From contig NZ_RAHH01000018.1 of NCBI RefSeq assembly GCF_003602095.1, positions 57,618-121,617 of the forward strand: a stretch of DNA of 64,000 bases. The letters run 5' to 3'. Below are positions 17,241 to 26,763 of the stretch, piece by piece. Position numbers and translations under genes: made by a program. The first letter of the stretch is position 1. Every line of letters starts with the position of its first letter. Under the pieces are notes generated by a model that was not told the DNA's origin, ran no database searches, and saw only the letters and a program-made list of their open reading frames with translations. This DNA comes from Rahnella woolbedingensis (GTDB lineage: Bacteria > Pseudomonadota > Gammaproteobacteria > Enterobacterales > Enterobacteriaceae).

Positions 17241-18149
17241 ATGCGCAACCGAACATTAGCCGATCTCGACCGGGTGGTGGCATTAGGCGGAGGTCACGGG
17301 CTTGGCCGCGTGATGTCTTCCCTCTCCCCTCTTGGCCCGCGCCTGACCGGCATTGTGACCACCACCGATAACGGCGGTTCAACCGGTCGCATTCGCCGTT
17401 CTGTAGGCGGCATTGCCTGGGGCGATATGCGCAACTGCCTGAATCAGCTGATCACCGAGCCGAGCCTCGCTTCAGCAATGTTTGAATATCGCTTCAGCGG
17501 TCAGGGCGAACTGGACGGGCATAATCTGGGTAATCTGATGTTGCGCGCGCTTGATCATCTGACCGTGCGCCCGCTCGAAGCAATCAATCTGGTGCGCAGT
17601 CTGCTGAAAGTCGATGCAGAGCTTATCCCGATGTCAGAACAACCGGTCGATCTGGCTGCCATTGACGCCAACGGTGAAACCGTTCACGGCGAAGTGAATG
17701 TCGATAAACTGACGCAGATCCCGCGCGAACTTCGGCTTGAACCTCAGGTGCCCGCCACCCGCGAAGCGTTGCAGGCGATTGCGGAAGCTAATCTGATCCT
17801 GATTGGCCCCGGCAGTTTCTTCACCAGCCTGATGCCGCTGTTGCTGATGAATGACCTCACCACTGCGCTGCGTCGCAGCCGTGCGCATATTGTGTATATC
17901 GGTAATCTGGGGAAAGAACTGAGCGTTGCCGCCGCCTCGCTGACGCTGGATAACAAACTGGATATGATCGAAACGCGCATTGGCCGTCGTGCAGATGCCG
18001 CGATTGTGGGGCCGAAAGTGAAAGTCGGCGGAAGCGCCGAGGAACATCTGATTATTCAAAGCCCGCTCGAAGCCAGCGATGTGCCCTATCGTCATGACCG
18101 CGATATGCTGCGGGCGGCCATCGAAGAAGCGCTGCAAAAGATGCTCTGA
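17241..18149 (+). CDS. ybhK: YvcK/CofD-family protein YbhK
   Basis: A 302-residue protein, equal in length to E. coli YbhK. The CofD/YvcK nucleotide-sugar or phosphate-binding core is clear: [14 protein letters not shown] (residues 12-25), [13 protein letters not shown] (41-53), DMRNCL and [14 protein letters not shown]. Relatives bind UDP-GlcNAc and influence cell-wall metabolism in other bacteria; the function in enterobacteria is unsettled. It is divergent from moaA and followed by a strong terminator. Confidence 0.94.
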   Translation: MRNRTLADLDRVVALGGGHGLGRVMSSLSPLGPRLTGIVTTTDNGGSTGRIRRSVGGIAWGDMRNCLNQLITEPSLASAMFEYRFSGQGELDGHNLGNLMLRALDHLTVRPLEAINLVRSLLKVDAELIPMSEQPVDLAAIDANGETVHGEVNVDKLTQIPRELRLEPQVPATREALQAIAEANLILIGPGSFFTSLMPLLLMNDLTTALRRSRAHIVYIGNLGKELSVAAASLTLDNKLDMIETRIGRRADAAIVGPKVKVGGSAEEHLIIQSPLEASDVPYRHDRDMLRAAIEEALQKML

Positions 18150-18171
18150 TTAATTGAAAAGCAGAAATACC

Positions 18172-18196
18172 AAAGGCCGCGCGATGCGGCCTTTTT
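18172..18196 (+). terminator. Terminator after ybhK
   Basis: AAAGGCCGC and GCGGCCTTT form a 9-bp stem over GCGAT, followed by TT. Confidence 0.85.
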
Positions 18197-18215
18197 GACA
18201 TTCTGAAAACGGAAT

Positions 18216-18740
18216 TTACTGCCAGTCAGCCAGAATTTCAGCGGTGGTTTTCACTGTGACCGGATTGCCCGGCACAGATAATTCATGCCAGACTTCGTTA
18301 TGCTGACCGATCAGCTGCTGCGCCGTGGCGTGCGTGCGGTCACCGGTAGTGTGCGCGTCCGATGCGACGGTCACGGCATAACCTTTGCTGGCAGCGACTT
18401 TAATGGTCGTATCCACACAATAATCTGTCGCACAACCACAGACGGTAAAACGGGTCGCATTCAGTTCCTGCAATACCGCGTCGAGCGTGGTGCGATAGAA
18501 AGAGTCACAGGCGGTTTTGGTCACAGAAATCGCGCCTGTCGGCTGATGAAGCTCGGGTAGCACCTGCCAGAACTCACTGCCTTCGGTCATTTCACCTTCA
18601 GCGTGCTGAATGAAAATAACGCGCCCTGCCCGGTCAATCAGCTGATTAATGCGCTCAGCCCGTCCGCTGCGGTCATAACGCGGGGAAGCGAACACCCCGT
18701 TTTGCATATCCACTACGATAAGAATATTTTGCTCAGGCAC
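18216..18740 (-). CDS. Isochorismatase-like cysteine hydrolase
   Basis: A 174-residue protein of the isochorismatase/nicotinamidase superfamily. The catalytic triad is visible as the Asp in VVDMQNGVF (about residue 11), Lys in SVTKTACDSFY (about 75) and Cys in GCATDYCVDTT (about 107). I choose the GTG start at 18740, which has GAGGGGG 6 nt upstream; a TTG five codons earlier would need that site inside the gene. The substrate may be an amide or isochorismate-like compound and cannot be told. Confidence 0.82.
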   Translation of the reverse strand: MPEQNILIVVDMQNGVFASPRYDRSGRAERINQLIDRAGRVIFIQHAEGEMTEGSEFWQVLPELHQPTGAISVTKTACDSFYRTTLDAVLQELNATRFTVCGCATDYCVDTTIKVAASKGYAVTVASDAHTTGDRTHATAQQLIGQHNEVWHELSVPGNPVTVKTTAEILADWQ

Positions 18741-18780
18741 GACTTTCCCCCTCAAATGAACAGAATGAAATGCGCGTAAA

Positions 18781-19149
18781 TTACTTTTTCACCAGCGGAT
18801 GATTATTCCACGGGCTGTCGGCAGCGGGCTTCGCGGTACTGACTTTCGGCTTTTGCGGTGCCTGTGCAGAAAGCGGCGTGCGGCGCTTGCTGCGGGTCAT
18901 ATCCGGGCGCAAATGGCCTTCGATGAAATCCAGATACAGTGTTTCCACTTCCTTGCGCGCCCAGGGCGTGCGGCGCAGAAACTTCAGGCTGGATTTCACA
19001 CTCGGGTCGCTTTTAAAGCAGTTGATATTCACCTGCGAGGCCAGTGCCGGCCAGCCAAAGTTATCCACCAACGTTGTCAGCAGTTTTTCCAGCGTGACGC
19101 CGTGCAGCGGGTCTTTCGCTGCGCCAGGGTTTTGTGGTGTATCAGTCAT
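18781..19149 (-). CDS. VF530-family (DUF2132) protein
   Basis: A 122-residue protein. Residues about 12-80 match the small helical VF530 family ([54 protein letters not shown]), described as a DNA-binding-like fold of unknown role. The last 40 residues form a basic, proline- and lysine-rich tail that may be disordered. It lies between uvrB and a cysteine hydrolase on the same strand, with about 65 bp on the uvrB side. Confidence 0.82.
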   Translation of the reverse strand: MTDTPQNPGAAKDPLHGVTLEKLLTTLVDNFGWPALASQVNINCFKSDPSVKSSLKFLRRTPWARKEVETLYLDFIEGHLRPDMTRSKRRTPLSAQAPQKPKVSTAKPAADSPWNNHPLVKK

Positions 19150-19215
19150 TGGCTCGCTCTTCGTTAAAGTATCAGGGTAATGATTTTCAAGCCGCGCACT
19201 TTAGCATTTTTCACG

Positions 19216-21222
19216 TTACGAAATCGCAATAAACTGCTCGCGCAATGCGTGCAATTCGTCGCGGGTGTTGGCCGCTTCTTCGAATTCCAGATTCTGCGCG
19301 TGAGCATACATTTTGCTTTCCAGCTCTTTGATGCGCTGCTCCAAAGCTTTCGGCGTAAGCGATTTGAAGGTTTGCGCGGCTTCGGCATCGCGTTTGTCTT
19401 TGTTCTTTTTGGTCTTCGGCTGGCCGAGTTGCAGAATGTCGGAAATTTTCTTGTTCAGCCCCATCGGCGTGATGCCGTTTTCGAGGTTGTGCGCTTCCTG
19501 TTTGGCGCGACGACGTTCCGTTTCTTCAATGGCGCGTGCCATCGAGTTAGTGATTTTGTCGCCGTAAAGAATCGCTTTACCGTTGAGGTTACGCGCCGCA
19601 CGACCAATGGTCTGGATAAGCGACCGCTCTGAACGCAGGAAACCTTCTTTGTCAGCATCAAGGATCGCCACCAGCGACACTTCCGGCATATCCAGCCCTT
19701 CGCGCAGTAAGTTGATCCCGACCAGCACATCAAATTCACCGAGTCGCAAATCGCGGATGATCTCCACACGCTCGACGGTATCGATGTCAGAGTGCAGGTA
19801 ACGCACCTTCTCGCCGTGTTCTTCCAGATACTCCGTCAGGTCTTCCGCCATACGTTTGGTCAGCGTAGTGACCAGCACACGCTCGTTAATCACCACACGT
19901 TTGCGGATTTCAGACAGCAAGTCGTCCACCTGCGTGGTGACAGGGCGCACTTCGATGATCGGATCCAGCAGACCGGTCGGACGCACCACCTGGTCGACCA
20001 CATCGTCACCGGATTTCTCCAGTTCGTATTTACCCGGCGTGGCCGATACATAAATACTTTGCGGCGCCAGCGCTTCGAATTCCTCAAAACGCATCGGGCG
20101 GTTATCCAGCGCCGATGGCAGACGGAAACCATATTCCACCAGCGTTTCTTTGCGCGAACGGTCACCTTTGTACATGCCGCCGATTTGCGGAATAGTGACG
20201 TGGGATTCATCGACAATCAGCAGGCCATCGGCGGGAAGATAGTCAAACAGCGTCGGAGGCGGCTCGCCCGGCCCGCGGCCCGACAGATATCGCGAGTAGT
20301 TTTCGATACCGGAGCAATACCCCAGCTCGTTCATCATTTCGAGATCAAACTGCGTGCGCTGGCTGATGCGCTGTTCTTCCAGCAGTTTGTTATTGGCCAG
20401 CAACACTTTGCGACGGTCAGCCAGCTCAACTTTGATTTCTTCCATCGCCTGCACGATACGTTCGCGCGGCGTAACGTAGTGCGTTTTCGGATAGATGGTG
20501 AAACGCGGCACTTCGTGCTGAACCTGACCGGTCAGCGGATCAAACAACGACAGGCGTTCGACTTCCTGATCAAACAGCTCAATGCGCAGCGCCAGGTCAT
20601 CCGATTCTGCCGGGAACACATCAATGACTTCGCCGCGCACGCGGAAAGTACTGCGCTGGAAAGCCTGATCGTTACGCGCATATTGCAGCTCTGCCAGACG
20701 CCGCAGGATGGACCGCTGGTCGATAATCATCCCTTTGGTCAGATGCAGCATCATTTTCAGATACAAGTCAGGGTCGCCCAGACCGTAGATGGCAGAAACC
20801 GAGGCCACCACAATCACATCGCGGCGTTCCAGCAGGGCTTTAGTCGCAGAAAGACGCATTTGCTCAATGTGTTCGTTCACTGAGGCGTCTTTTTCGATAA
20901 ATGTGTCTGAGCTCGGGACATATGCCTCGGGCTGATAATAATCGTAGTAGGAGACAAAATATTCGACGGCGTTCTCCGGGAAGAACTCTTTCATCTCGCC
21001 GTAAAGCTGTGCCGCGAGCGTTTTGTTCGGGGCAAGCACCATCGTCGGACGGTTCAGATCAGCAATCACGTTTGCCACGGTAAAGGTTTTGCCTGAACCG
21101 GTCACCCCGAGCAACGTCTGGTGCGCCAGCCCGTTCTCCAGCCCTTCTTCCAGGCGGCGTATCGCCTCAGGCTGATCGCCTGACGGTTTAAATTCGGAAT
21201 GCAGTTTGAACTCTTTACTCAT
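19216..21222 (-). CDS. uvrB: Excinuclease ABC subunit B
   Basis: A 668-residue nucleotide-excision-repair helicase that verifies damage with UvrA and recruits UvrC. Visible features in order: Walker A (GVTGSGKT), the beta-hairpin region ([21 protein letters not shown]), DEAD-type motif (VDESHVT), the C-terminal helicase motifs ([22 protein letters not shown]) and the UVR domain at the end ([25 protein letters not shown]). The length is that of E. coli UvrB (673) within a few residues. A LexA box lies 126 bp upstream. Confidence 0.98.
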   Translation of the reverse strand: MSKEFKLHSEFKPSGDQPEAIRRLEEGLENGLAHQTLLGVTGSGKTFTVANVIADLNRPTMVLAPNKTLAAQLYGEMKEFFPENAVEYFVSYYDYYQPEAYVPSSDTFIEKDASVNEHIEQMRLSATKALLERRDVIVVASVSAIYGLGDPDLYLKMMLHLTKGMIIDQRSILRRLAELQYARNDQAFQRSTFRVRGEVIDVFPAESDDLALRIELFDQEVERLSLFDPLTGQVQHEVPRFTIYPKTHYVTPRERIVQAMEEIKVELADRRKVLLANNKLLEEQRISQRTQFDLEMMNELGYCSGIENYSRYLSGRGPGEPPPTLFDYLPADGLLIVDESHVTIPQIGGMYKGDRSRKETLVEYGFRLPSALDNRPMRFEEFEALAPQSIYVSATPGKYELEKSGDDVVDQVVRPTGLLDPIIEVRPVTTQVDDLLSEIRKRVVINERVLVTTLTKRMAEDLTEYLEEHGEKVRYLHSDIDTVERVEIIRDLRLGEFDVLVGINLLREGLDMPEVSLVAILDADKEGFLRSERSLIQTIGRAARNLNGKAILYGDKITNSMARAIEETERRRAKQEAHNLENGITPMGLNKKISDILQLGQPKTKKNKDKRDAEAAQTFKSLTPKALEQRIKELESKMYAHAQNLEFEEAANTRDELHALREQFIAIS

Positions 21223-21347
21223 GACGGGCTACCTGACTGAAATGAAAATGCACAAGGCCGTACGGGCTGAACCGGTGAACAGTTCGAGGAAAAATAGTAT
21301 GAAAGACTTCGCAATTTTTGCCAGCCCTGATTTTACCGCCGCTATAT

Positions 21348-21367
21348 TACTGTATATAAAACCAGCT
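21348..21367. promoter_or_regulatory. LexA (SOS) box upstream of uvrB
   Basis: TACTGTATATAAAACCAGCT contains CTG-N10-CAG with the AT-rich spacer of the LexA consensus. E. coli uvrB is SOS-controlled from a similar upstream box. Confidence 0.75.
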
Positions 21368-21895
21368 TCCAATCGATAAAATCAGCACCCGTTTTAACAT
21401 CTTGCCGTAGTTGCACTTTTTTAGGTTAAGGCAAATGAGAATTCTCACCATCAGAAGACATTTTTACCCAAAAATTTACCGCTATTCACTTTCTGACCAC
21501 AGCTTGACGAAGATTGACACAACTATGACCAACGAATTACGGCTGTATTGCTTTTAACTAACTTATTGATTAAAAACAGCATCATCAAAAAGCTGCGAAT
21601 ACGGGCAAACTGAGCGGAACCCGCGTCCTGACTCGTCTGTAGCAACTTTTCTTACTCTCATGCACAAGGTTATCCACAGGAATAGTGGATAAGTCTCAGC
21701 ACGCCAAGCGCGGCGGGACGTGGTAAAAAACCGATTTTTGCTCCGTCAGCGCCTGAGAGGTCTTTTTTAGTTATTTTTTATCTTTTTTATCTCCTTATTT
21801 ATGCCTATTTTGCCTGGATTTCCGGGCGGATGTTCCTTGCAAAACCCAAAAGTGCAGCTGAGCAGGATTTTTCAGCTTCTCATCCGGGTGAACCT
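21368..21895. other. uvrB-bioD interval: no gene; DnaA-box cluster inside
   Basis: No supported coding frame. The middle holds the DnaA-box cluster listed separately, and the right side is AT-rich (TTTTTTATCT tracts near 21760-21800), which may be a terminator or a flexible or unwound stretch. Confidence 0.5.
21658..21692. other. DARS1-like cluster of DnaA boxes
   Basis: Three DnaA-box 9-mers lie within 35 bp: TCATGCACA (21658-21666, one mismatch to TTATNCACA), TTATCCACA (21670-21678, perfect) and, inverted, AGTGGATAA (21684-21692, one mismatch). In E. coli the DnaA-reactivating sequence DARS1, which turns ADP-DnaA into ATP-DnaA, lies in the uvrB-bioD interval. Position and box grouping both match here. 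Confidence 0.7.
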
Positions 21896-21933
21896 TGCAC
21901 CAAAATCAGTGAAGCCGGCACTGCCAAAGTGCA
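21896..21933. promoter_or_regulatory. Candidate tandem NtrC enhancer sites
   Basis: Site 1 TGCACC-AAAAT-CAGTGA (21896-21912) and site 2 GGCACT-GCCAA-AGTGCA (21917-21933) fit the NtrC consensus TGCACY-N5-RGTGCA, site 2 with one mismatch and site 1 with a degenerate right half. Their centres are 21 bp apart, two helical turns, as expected for cooperative binding. They lie about 140 bp upstream of a sigma54 promoter. Confidence 0.6.
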
Positions 21934-22061
21934 GTTTCCTTTTATTGCTGCTCTGACCAAATCTCAAAATCCTGACAATACTCATGAATAATCCTAAATC
22001 ATCCGCACGCACGCTGTTAACAGCCGTGTAACCTCTCTTTTTATCACCCGCTAGTAAAACT

Positions 22062-22077
22062 TGGCCTGAGAGTTGCA
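22062..22077 (+). promoter_or_regulatory. Sigma54 (RpoN) promoter
   Basis: TGGCCTGAGAGTTGCA has the invariant GG and GC with exactly the -24/-12 spacing of the sigma54 consensus TGGCAC-N5-TTGCA. Predicted transcription starts near 22089 and runs through a leader of about 120 nt into the UrtE-like gene. Confidence 0.75.
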
Positions 22078-22211
22078 ATTTCACTCTTTGAAGAGATTTC
22101 GCGAAGGATTCCCCTGTAGAAAGCGCATACAGCGGAACATAAATGTCAGAAAGATGACAGTGGCCGTCAAAATGCAGTCCGGTGAAAAGCTCCATGAGGG
22201 AGGGGTGTCTG

Positions 22212-22922
22212 ATGTTAAGTGTAAAATCCGTTAATCAGTACTATGGGCAAAAACATATCCTGTGGGACATCAATCTGGAATTGTACCGCGGGCAATGCAC
22301 CTGCCTGATCGGGCGAAATGGCGTGGGTAAAACGACGCTGGTCAATTGCATCATGGGCCATCTCCCGGTCAAAAGCGGTGCCATTTCCTGGCAGTCGCGC
22401 GATGAAGAACCGCAAAGTCTGCTGAATTTGCCGGTAGAAAGCCGCGCGCAAATCGGAATCGGTTATGTACCACAGGGGCGGCAAATTTTTTCGCAGATGA
22501 GTGTCGATGAAAACCTGCAAATCGCCATGATGGCTAGCCGCAATAGGACACGTCGCGTGCCAGAAGAAGTCTATGACCTGTTTCCGACCTTAAAGGAGAT
22601 GGGTGCACGTAAGGCGGGAGAGCTCGATGAAAGCCAGCAGCAACAGCTGGCCATCAGCCGTGCGCTGGTTCAGGAACCGGAATTGCTGATACTCGATGAA
22701 CCGACCGAGCACACCAGCGCGTCAATGGCGGCGAATATGGGCAATATTATTCACCGCCTGAATCGCGATCTTGGTCTGACACTGCTGCTGGTCGGCCATA
22801 AACTGCCGTTTATCCGCAGCGTCGCCGACCGGTTCTGTCTGGTCGATGGCGGGCGCAACGTCGCTCAGGGAACGCTGGCCCAGCTTGATGAGACGTTAAT
22901 CAAAAACTATCTGACGGTCTGA
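22212..22922 (+). CDS. Orphan UrtE-like ABC ATPase with degenerate signature motif
   Basis: A 236-residue ATP-binding protein that begins MLSVKSVNQYYGQKHILWDI, typical of UrtE, the last ATPase of the UrtABCDE urea uptake system. Walker A is intact (GRNGVGKTT, 34-42), as are the Q-loop region (YVPQGRQIF), Walker B (LLILDEP, 158-164) and the switch histidine (H196). The ABC signature, normally LSGGQ, reads LDESQ (138-142), and the D-loop region is also unusual (EHTSAS). No urtABCD is nearby. AGGGG lies 6 nt before the start. Loss of the signature glycines suggests weakened or lost ATPase function, though the frame is intact. Confidence 0.75.
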   Translation: MLSVKSVNQYYGQKHILWDINLELYRGQCTCLIGRNGVGKTTLVNCIMGHLPVKSGAISWQSRDEEPQSLLNLPVESRAQIGIGYVPQGRQIFSQMSVDENLQIAMMASRNRTRRVPEEVYDLFPTLKEMGARKAGELDESQQQQLAISRALVQEPELLILDEPTEHTSASMAANMGNIIHRLNRDLGLTLLLVGHKLPFIRSVADRFCLVDGGRNVAQGTLAQLDETLIKNYLTV

Positions 22923-22926
22923 CGTT

Positions 22927-23604
22927 TCACGCGGTGAGACGGTCCAGACTCAGATATTGCCCCAGATTAACGTCCGTTCCGGCGCTCAGGTACGGGATCT
23001 CGCCCAGCAGCGGCGCAGGCAGCATACGCGTGAGCGTAGCCATATAGGCCTGATGATGTTTCCCCGTTTCCTGCACGTCGTTGGCTATCCAGCCCGCCAG
23101 ATGCAACCCGCTTTGTGCGATGGCCTGCGCCGTCAGCACGGCGTGGTTAATGCAGCCAAGGCGCATTCCCACCACTAACACCACCGGTAACTGCTCGGCA
23201 ATAACCCAGTCAGCAAAGGTATAATCCGCGGTCAGCGGCGTATACCAGCCACCCGCGCCTTCCACCACCACCCAGTCCGCCAGCGGTTCCAGATGACGTA
23301 AACCTGAGGATAACACCTGCGGGTCAATCGGGCGTTTTTCCAGTTCACTGACGATATGCGGCGACGTCGGTTCGATAAAGGTACACGGGTTGACTTCGTC
23401 ATAACGCAACCCGACGGTGCTGTATGCCTGCAACGCCAGGGCGTCGCTGTTGCGCGGCCCCTCAGCGGTCATTTCACTGCCTGATGCCACCGGTTTATAT
23501 CCGGCTGTTTTATGCCCGGCCTGTGCGGCGGCCTGCAAAAATGCGGTGGTTGCGACGGTTTTCCCGACTTCAGTGTCGGTGCCGGTAATGAAGTATTTTT
23601 TCAT
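22927..23604 (-). CDS. bioD: ATP-dependent dethiobiotin synthetase
   Basis: A 225-residue enzyme that forms the ureido ring of dethiobiotin from 7,8-diaminopelargonate, CO2 and ATP. The P-loop GTDTEVGKT lies at residues 8-16, the substrate-binding KPVASGSE follows at about 37, and EGAGGWYTPLT at about 115. Length matches E. coli BioD (225). It is the last gene of bioBFCD and converges with the UrtE-like gene, 4 bp away. Confidence 0.96.
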   Translation of the reverse strand: MKKYFITGTDTEVGKTVATTAFLQAAAQAGHKTAGYKPVASGSEMTAEGPRNSDALALQAYSTVGLRYDEVNPCTFIEPTSPHIVSELEKRPIDPQVLSSGLRHLEPLADWVVVEGAGGWYTPLTADYTFADWVIAEQLPVVLVVGMRLGCINHAVLTAQAIAQSGLHLAGWIANDVQETGKHHQAYMATLTRMLPAPLLGEIPYLSAGTDVNLGQYLSLDRLTA

Positions 23605-23635
23605 GATTTATTTTAATAAAAGCCCGGTGTTGGTT

Positions 23636-23664
23636 AGCTCCCTCCCCTGCGAAGGGGAGGAGTA
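23636..23664. repeat. Single REP-like palindrome between bioC and bioD
   Basis: CTCCCTCCCCTGCGAAGGGG with a following GAGGAG is one copy of the element found as an inverted pair at 13067-13197. It lies inside the bio operon, immediately upstream of bioD, where its RNA hairpin could affect the relative expression of bioD. Confidence 0.75.
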
Positions 23665-23666
23665 AA

Positions 23667-24458
23667 TCAGCGGGGGATCAGTTCTTCGACCTGCAAAATG
23701 CCGTAGACCAGCCGGTAGTTGAGCGGCAGGATGCCGTCGCGGCGGACGTAGTGTTTTTCCAGCAATTGCAGGCGTTCCCTGCCGCCCAGACCGCCAAGGC
23801 GGCCATTTTTGATGTGTGTCGCGCCGATGCCTTTCAGCGAGCGCATCAGTGACATCACATCGGGGAATTCGGCCACATGATCGCTGAAGGTCACTTCGTG
23901 GCGATATGGCGCGCAGGCTTCGGCGATTTTGTCCGGTGTCAGAAACTGGTTCACGTGACGACGACCATCGACTTTCATCCAGGCCGCAGCCAGTTCGTTA
24001 AGCGAACCTTCTGCCAGCGTGGAAAACAGCACCAGTCCGCCGTTGCGGGTGACACGGTGCATTTCTTCCAGCGCACGCGGCAAGGCGTTACACCACTGCA
24101 CCGCCAGATTGCTGAAACAGATGTCGACAGAATTGTCGGCGAACGGTAAACGTTCGATGTCGCCCGGCACGTATTCGTCGGCGGAATCCAGCTCGCGGGC
24201 ACGATTTAACATGCCTTCCGAGAGATCCAGCGCAATGACCTTTTTGCCCTGCGCTTTCCAGTGACGGCTGAAATAACCGGTGCCGCAGCCTGCATCGACG
24301 ACCAGATTGCCGGCGTCTTTGAGGTACGGTGCCGCCAGCGCCAGTAATTCCTCACCCACATCACGCTGCAATTGTGCGGCGTTCTCATAACTGATGGCGG
24401 CGCGACTGAAGGCGTCGGCCACCGCTTGTTTGTTCACTAATTCAGTGACTGCACCCAT
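23667..24458 (-). CDS. bioC: Malonyl-ACP O-methyltransferase
   Basis: A 263-residue SAM-dependent methyltransferase that methylates malonyl-ACP so it can enter fatty-acid elongation toward pimelate. The SAM motif [13 protein letters not shown] and the following ALDLSEGML are clear. The start [21 protein letters not shown] at 24458 has GGAG 7 nt upstream and matches the family N-terminus. It overlaps the 3' end of bioF by 17 bp. Confidence 0.95.
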   Translation of the reverse strand: MGAVTELVNKQAVADAFSRAAISYENAAQLQRDVGEELLALAAPYLKDAGNLVVDAGCGTGYFSRHWKAQGKKVIALDLSEGMLNRARELDSADEYVPGDIERLPFADNSVDICFSNLAVQWCNALPRALEEMHRVTRNGGLVLFSTLAEGSLNELAAAWMKVDGRRHVNQFLTPDKIAEACAPYRHEVTFSDHVAEFPDVMSLMRSLKGIGATHIKNGRLGGLGGRERLQLLEKHYVRRDGILPLNYRLVYGILQVEELIPR

Positions 24459-25593
24459 GAAGGGACTCCAGCAAAAAATCGATATCTTCCGGCTCATGCG
24501 CCGCCGTCAGGGTCAGGCGCAACCGCGCACTGCCCGGCGGCACCGTCGGTGGACGGATGGCGCTGACCCACAACCCGCGTTCGCGTAACGCCGCCGCCAG
24601 ATCCAGCGCAGACTGATTTTCACCCACAATAACGGGCTGGATAGCGGTCTGCGAAGCGCTCAGCTGATAAGGCAAACCGGTCGCACCCGCGCGAAAACGG
24701 GCAATATTGGCCGCCAGTTTATCACGCAAGCCGTCATCCTGCCGGACTCGTGCCAGCGAGGCCTGTAACGCGCACACCTGCGCGGCAGGCATCGCCGTGC
24801 TGTAAATCAGATGGCGGGCAAACTGCAACAGGTAATCTGCGGTCGCATCATCACATAACACTGCCGCGCCGCTGCAACCGAAAGCTTTGCCGAATGTGAC
24901 CACCAGCAGCTCAGGCCGTACGCCCTGCTGCCAGCAACTTCCGCGCCCTTCTTCACCCATCACGCCAACGCCGTGCGCGTCATCGACCATCAGCCAGCTG
25001 CCATGCCTCTGTGACAACCGGTGCAGATCAGCCAGCGGCGCAGCATCACCGTCCATGCTGAACACCCCTTCGGTGACCACCAGCGTTTCACCGCTGACCG
25101 GTTTTTCCAGCAGACGCTGCAGGGAATCCGGCTGATTGTGGTGAAAACGTCGCAACTGCGAAGGCGCATGCGCTGCGGCTTCCAGCAACGACGCGTGGCT
25201 GAGTTTATCCGCCAGCACCCGATCTTCCGTCTGCATCAGCGCCGCAAGAATGGCCTGATTGGCCGCAAAACCAGAGATAAACAGCAGCGCTCGTGGATAG
25301 CCCTGCCACTGCGCCAGCTGTTGCTCAAACTCGGCGTGCGTCTCGCTGTAACCGGTGACGTGCCCGGATCCACCGCTGCCGACGCCATATTTCGCCGCGC
25401 CCTGCTGCCACGCGGCGATCACCTCAGCGTCCTGACTCAGGCCGAGATAATCGTTACCGGAAAAGTTCAGATAACGCCGCTCAGCCTGCGCCAGAAAACG
25501 CGCGCTGCCGCCACGGTTAGGCTGGCGCACCCGAAAAGCCGCCGCCTGTTTGCGCGCCGTGACTGCTTCGTTGATGCGCGCTTGCCAGCTCAC
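24442..25593 (-). CDS. bioF: 8-amino-7-oxononanoate synthase
   Basis: A 383-residue PLP enzyme joining pimeloyl-ACP and L-alanine. It shows [10 protein letters not shown] near residue 45, the [19 protein letters not shown] block, the [15 protein letters not shown] block and the PLP lysine in [15 protein letters not shown] (about 236). Length is that of E. coli BioF (384). It follows bioB by 3 bp. Confidence 0.96.
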   Translation of the reverse strand: MSWQARINEAVTARKQAAAFRVRQPNRGGSARFLAQAERRYLNFSGNDYLGLSQDAEVIAAWQQGAAKYGVGSGGSGHVTGYSETHAEFEQQLAQWQGYPRALLFISGFAANQAILAALMQTEDRVLADKLSHASLLEAAAHAPSQLRRFHHNQPDSLQRLLEKPVSGETLVVTEGVFSMDGDAAPLADLHRLSQRHGSWLMVDDAHGVGVMGEEGRGSCWQQGVRPELLVVTFGKAFGCSGAAVLCDDATADYLLQFARHLIYSTAMPAAQVCALQASLARVRQDDGLRDKLAANIARFRAGATGLPYQLSASQTAIQPVIVGENQSALDLAAALRERGLWVSAIRPPTVPPGSARLRLTLTAAHEPEDIDFLLESLHGCSH

Positions 25594-25596
25594 CGG

Positions 25597-26634
25597 TTAA
25601 CCCGCCGCGTTGTAGAACTGTGCGGTATCGGCATGAACCAGTTGTTCTGCCAGTGCGGCCTGCTGCTGGTTATCGCCCATTTCTGTTTCGATGGACTGAG
25701 GATTCAGCCCGAGTTTGCCGAACAGAATCAAATCTTTATCTTCTGCCGGGTTTGGCGTGGTCAGCAGTTTGCAGCCGTAGAAGATAGAGTTGGCTCCGGC
25801 CATAAAGCACATCGCCTGCGTTTGCTCGCTCATCTGCTCACGACCGGCAGAAAGACGCACGTAAGATTGCGGCATCATGATGCGCGCGACGGCGATAGTG
25901 CGGATGAAGTCGAACGGATCCACATCGTCGTTATCGGCCAGCGGCGTGCCTTTGACTTTCACCAGCATGTTGATTGGCACGCTTTCCGGTGGCACCGGCA
26001 AATTCGCCAGTTGCATGAGCAGACCGGCGCGATCTTTGACGGTTTCGCCCAGACCGACAATGCCGCCTGAGCAGACTTTAATGCCCGCCCCGCGCACTTC
26101 CGCCAGCGTATCCAGACGTTCCTGATAGCTGCGTGTGGTGATAATGCTGCCGTAAAATTCCGGCGAGGTATCGAGGTTATGGTTGTAGAAATCCAGCCCG
26201 GCGTGCGCCAGACGCTGCGCCTGCGTGGTGTTCAGCGTGCCGAGCGTCATGCAGGTTTCCATACCCATCTCCTTCACGCCCTGCACCATTTGCTCAAGGT
26301 ACGGCATGTCGCGGTCATGCGGGTTTTTCCACGCGGCGCCCATGCAGAAACGGGTCGACCCGGCGGCTTTCGCCTGACGGGCAGATTCGAGCACCTGTTC
26401 AACCTGCATCAGCCGTTCAGATTCCAGCCCGGTTTTGTAACGGGAACTCTGCGGACAGTATTTACAGTCTTCCGGACAGGCACCGGTTTTAATCGACAGC
26501 AAGGTACTGACCTGCACCTGACGCGGGTCGAAATGCTGACGGTGAATTTGCTGAGCTTCGAACATCAGCTCCAGAAACGGCGTATCGAACAAGGCCTGAG
26601 TTTTTTCCAGCGTCCAGTGGGTACGGGTAGTCAT
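25597..26634 (-). CDS. bioB: Biotin synthase
   Basis: A 345-residue radical-SAM enzyme that inserts sulfur into dethiobiotin. The SAM-cluster cysteines are C53, C57 and C60 (CPEDCKYC), followed by PQSSRY; the sacrificial [2Fe-2S] cluster residues lie further on (CMGAAW, CMTLGTL, ICSGG-like [20 protein letters not shown]). It is the first gene of bioBFCD, divergent from bioA, with the BirA operator in the gap. Confidence 0.97.
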   Translation of the reverse strand: MTTRTHWTLEKTQALFDTPFLELMFEAQQIHRQHFDPRQVQVSTLLSIKTGACPEDCKYCPQSSRYKTGLESERLMQVEQVLESARQAKAAGSTRFCMGAAWKNPHDRDMPYLEQMVQGVKEMGMETCMTLGTLNTTQAQRLAHAGLDFYNHNLDTSPEFYGSIITTRSYQERLDTLAEVRGAGIKVCSGGIVGLGETVKDRAGLLMQLANLPVPPESVPINMLVKVKGTPLADNDDVDPFDFIRTIAVARIMMPQSYVRLSAGREQMSEQTQAMCFMAGANSIFYGCKLLTTPNPAEDKDLILFGKLGLNPQSIETEMGDNQQQAALAEQLVHADTAQFYNAAG

Positions 26635-26678
26635 TGCGACTCCTTCAAAAAGTATTCAGTGATATTTTTTCATAATCC

Positions 26679-26708
26679 GTAAACCATTTTTAATTTGTTT
26701 TGGTTTAC
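26679..26708. promoter_or_regulatory. BirA (biotin) operator
   Basis: GTAAACC (26679-26685), a 16-bp AT-rich spacer and GGTTTAC (26702-26708) form the classic bio operator dyad between bioA and bioB. BirA with biotinyl-AMP would shut off both divergent promoters. An extra TAGTTTACAA lies at 26731-26740. Confidence 0.88.
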
Positions 26709-26763
26709 CGTCAACGTTAAAATTATTTTTTAGTTTACAATTCACCGCCCGCAGGACTCTTTT

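Noticed and set aside
22041..22160. Possible riboswitch (guanidine- or glycine-type) before the UrtE-like gene
   Set aside because: Some purine-rich motifs looked suggestive, but they do not align with either consensus; the GGCCTGAGAGTTGC block is better explained as a sigma54 promoter.
21872..22195. A 107-codon minus-strand frame upstream of the UrtE-like gene
   Set aside because: It runs antisense through the NtrC-like sites and the sigma54 promoter and its product looks like no protein family.
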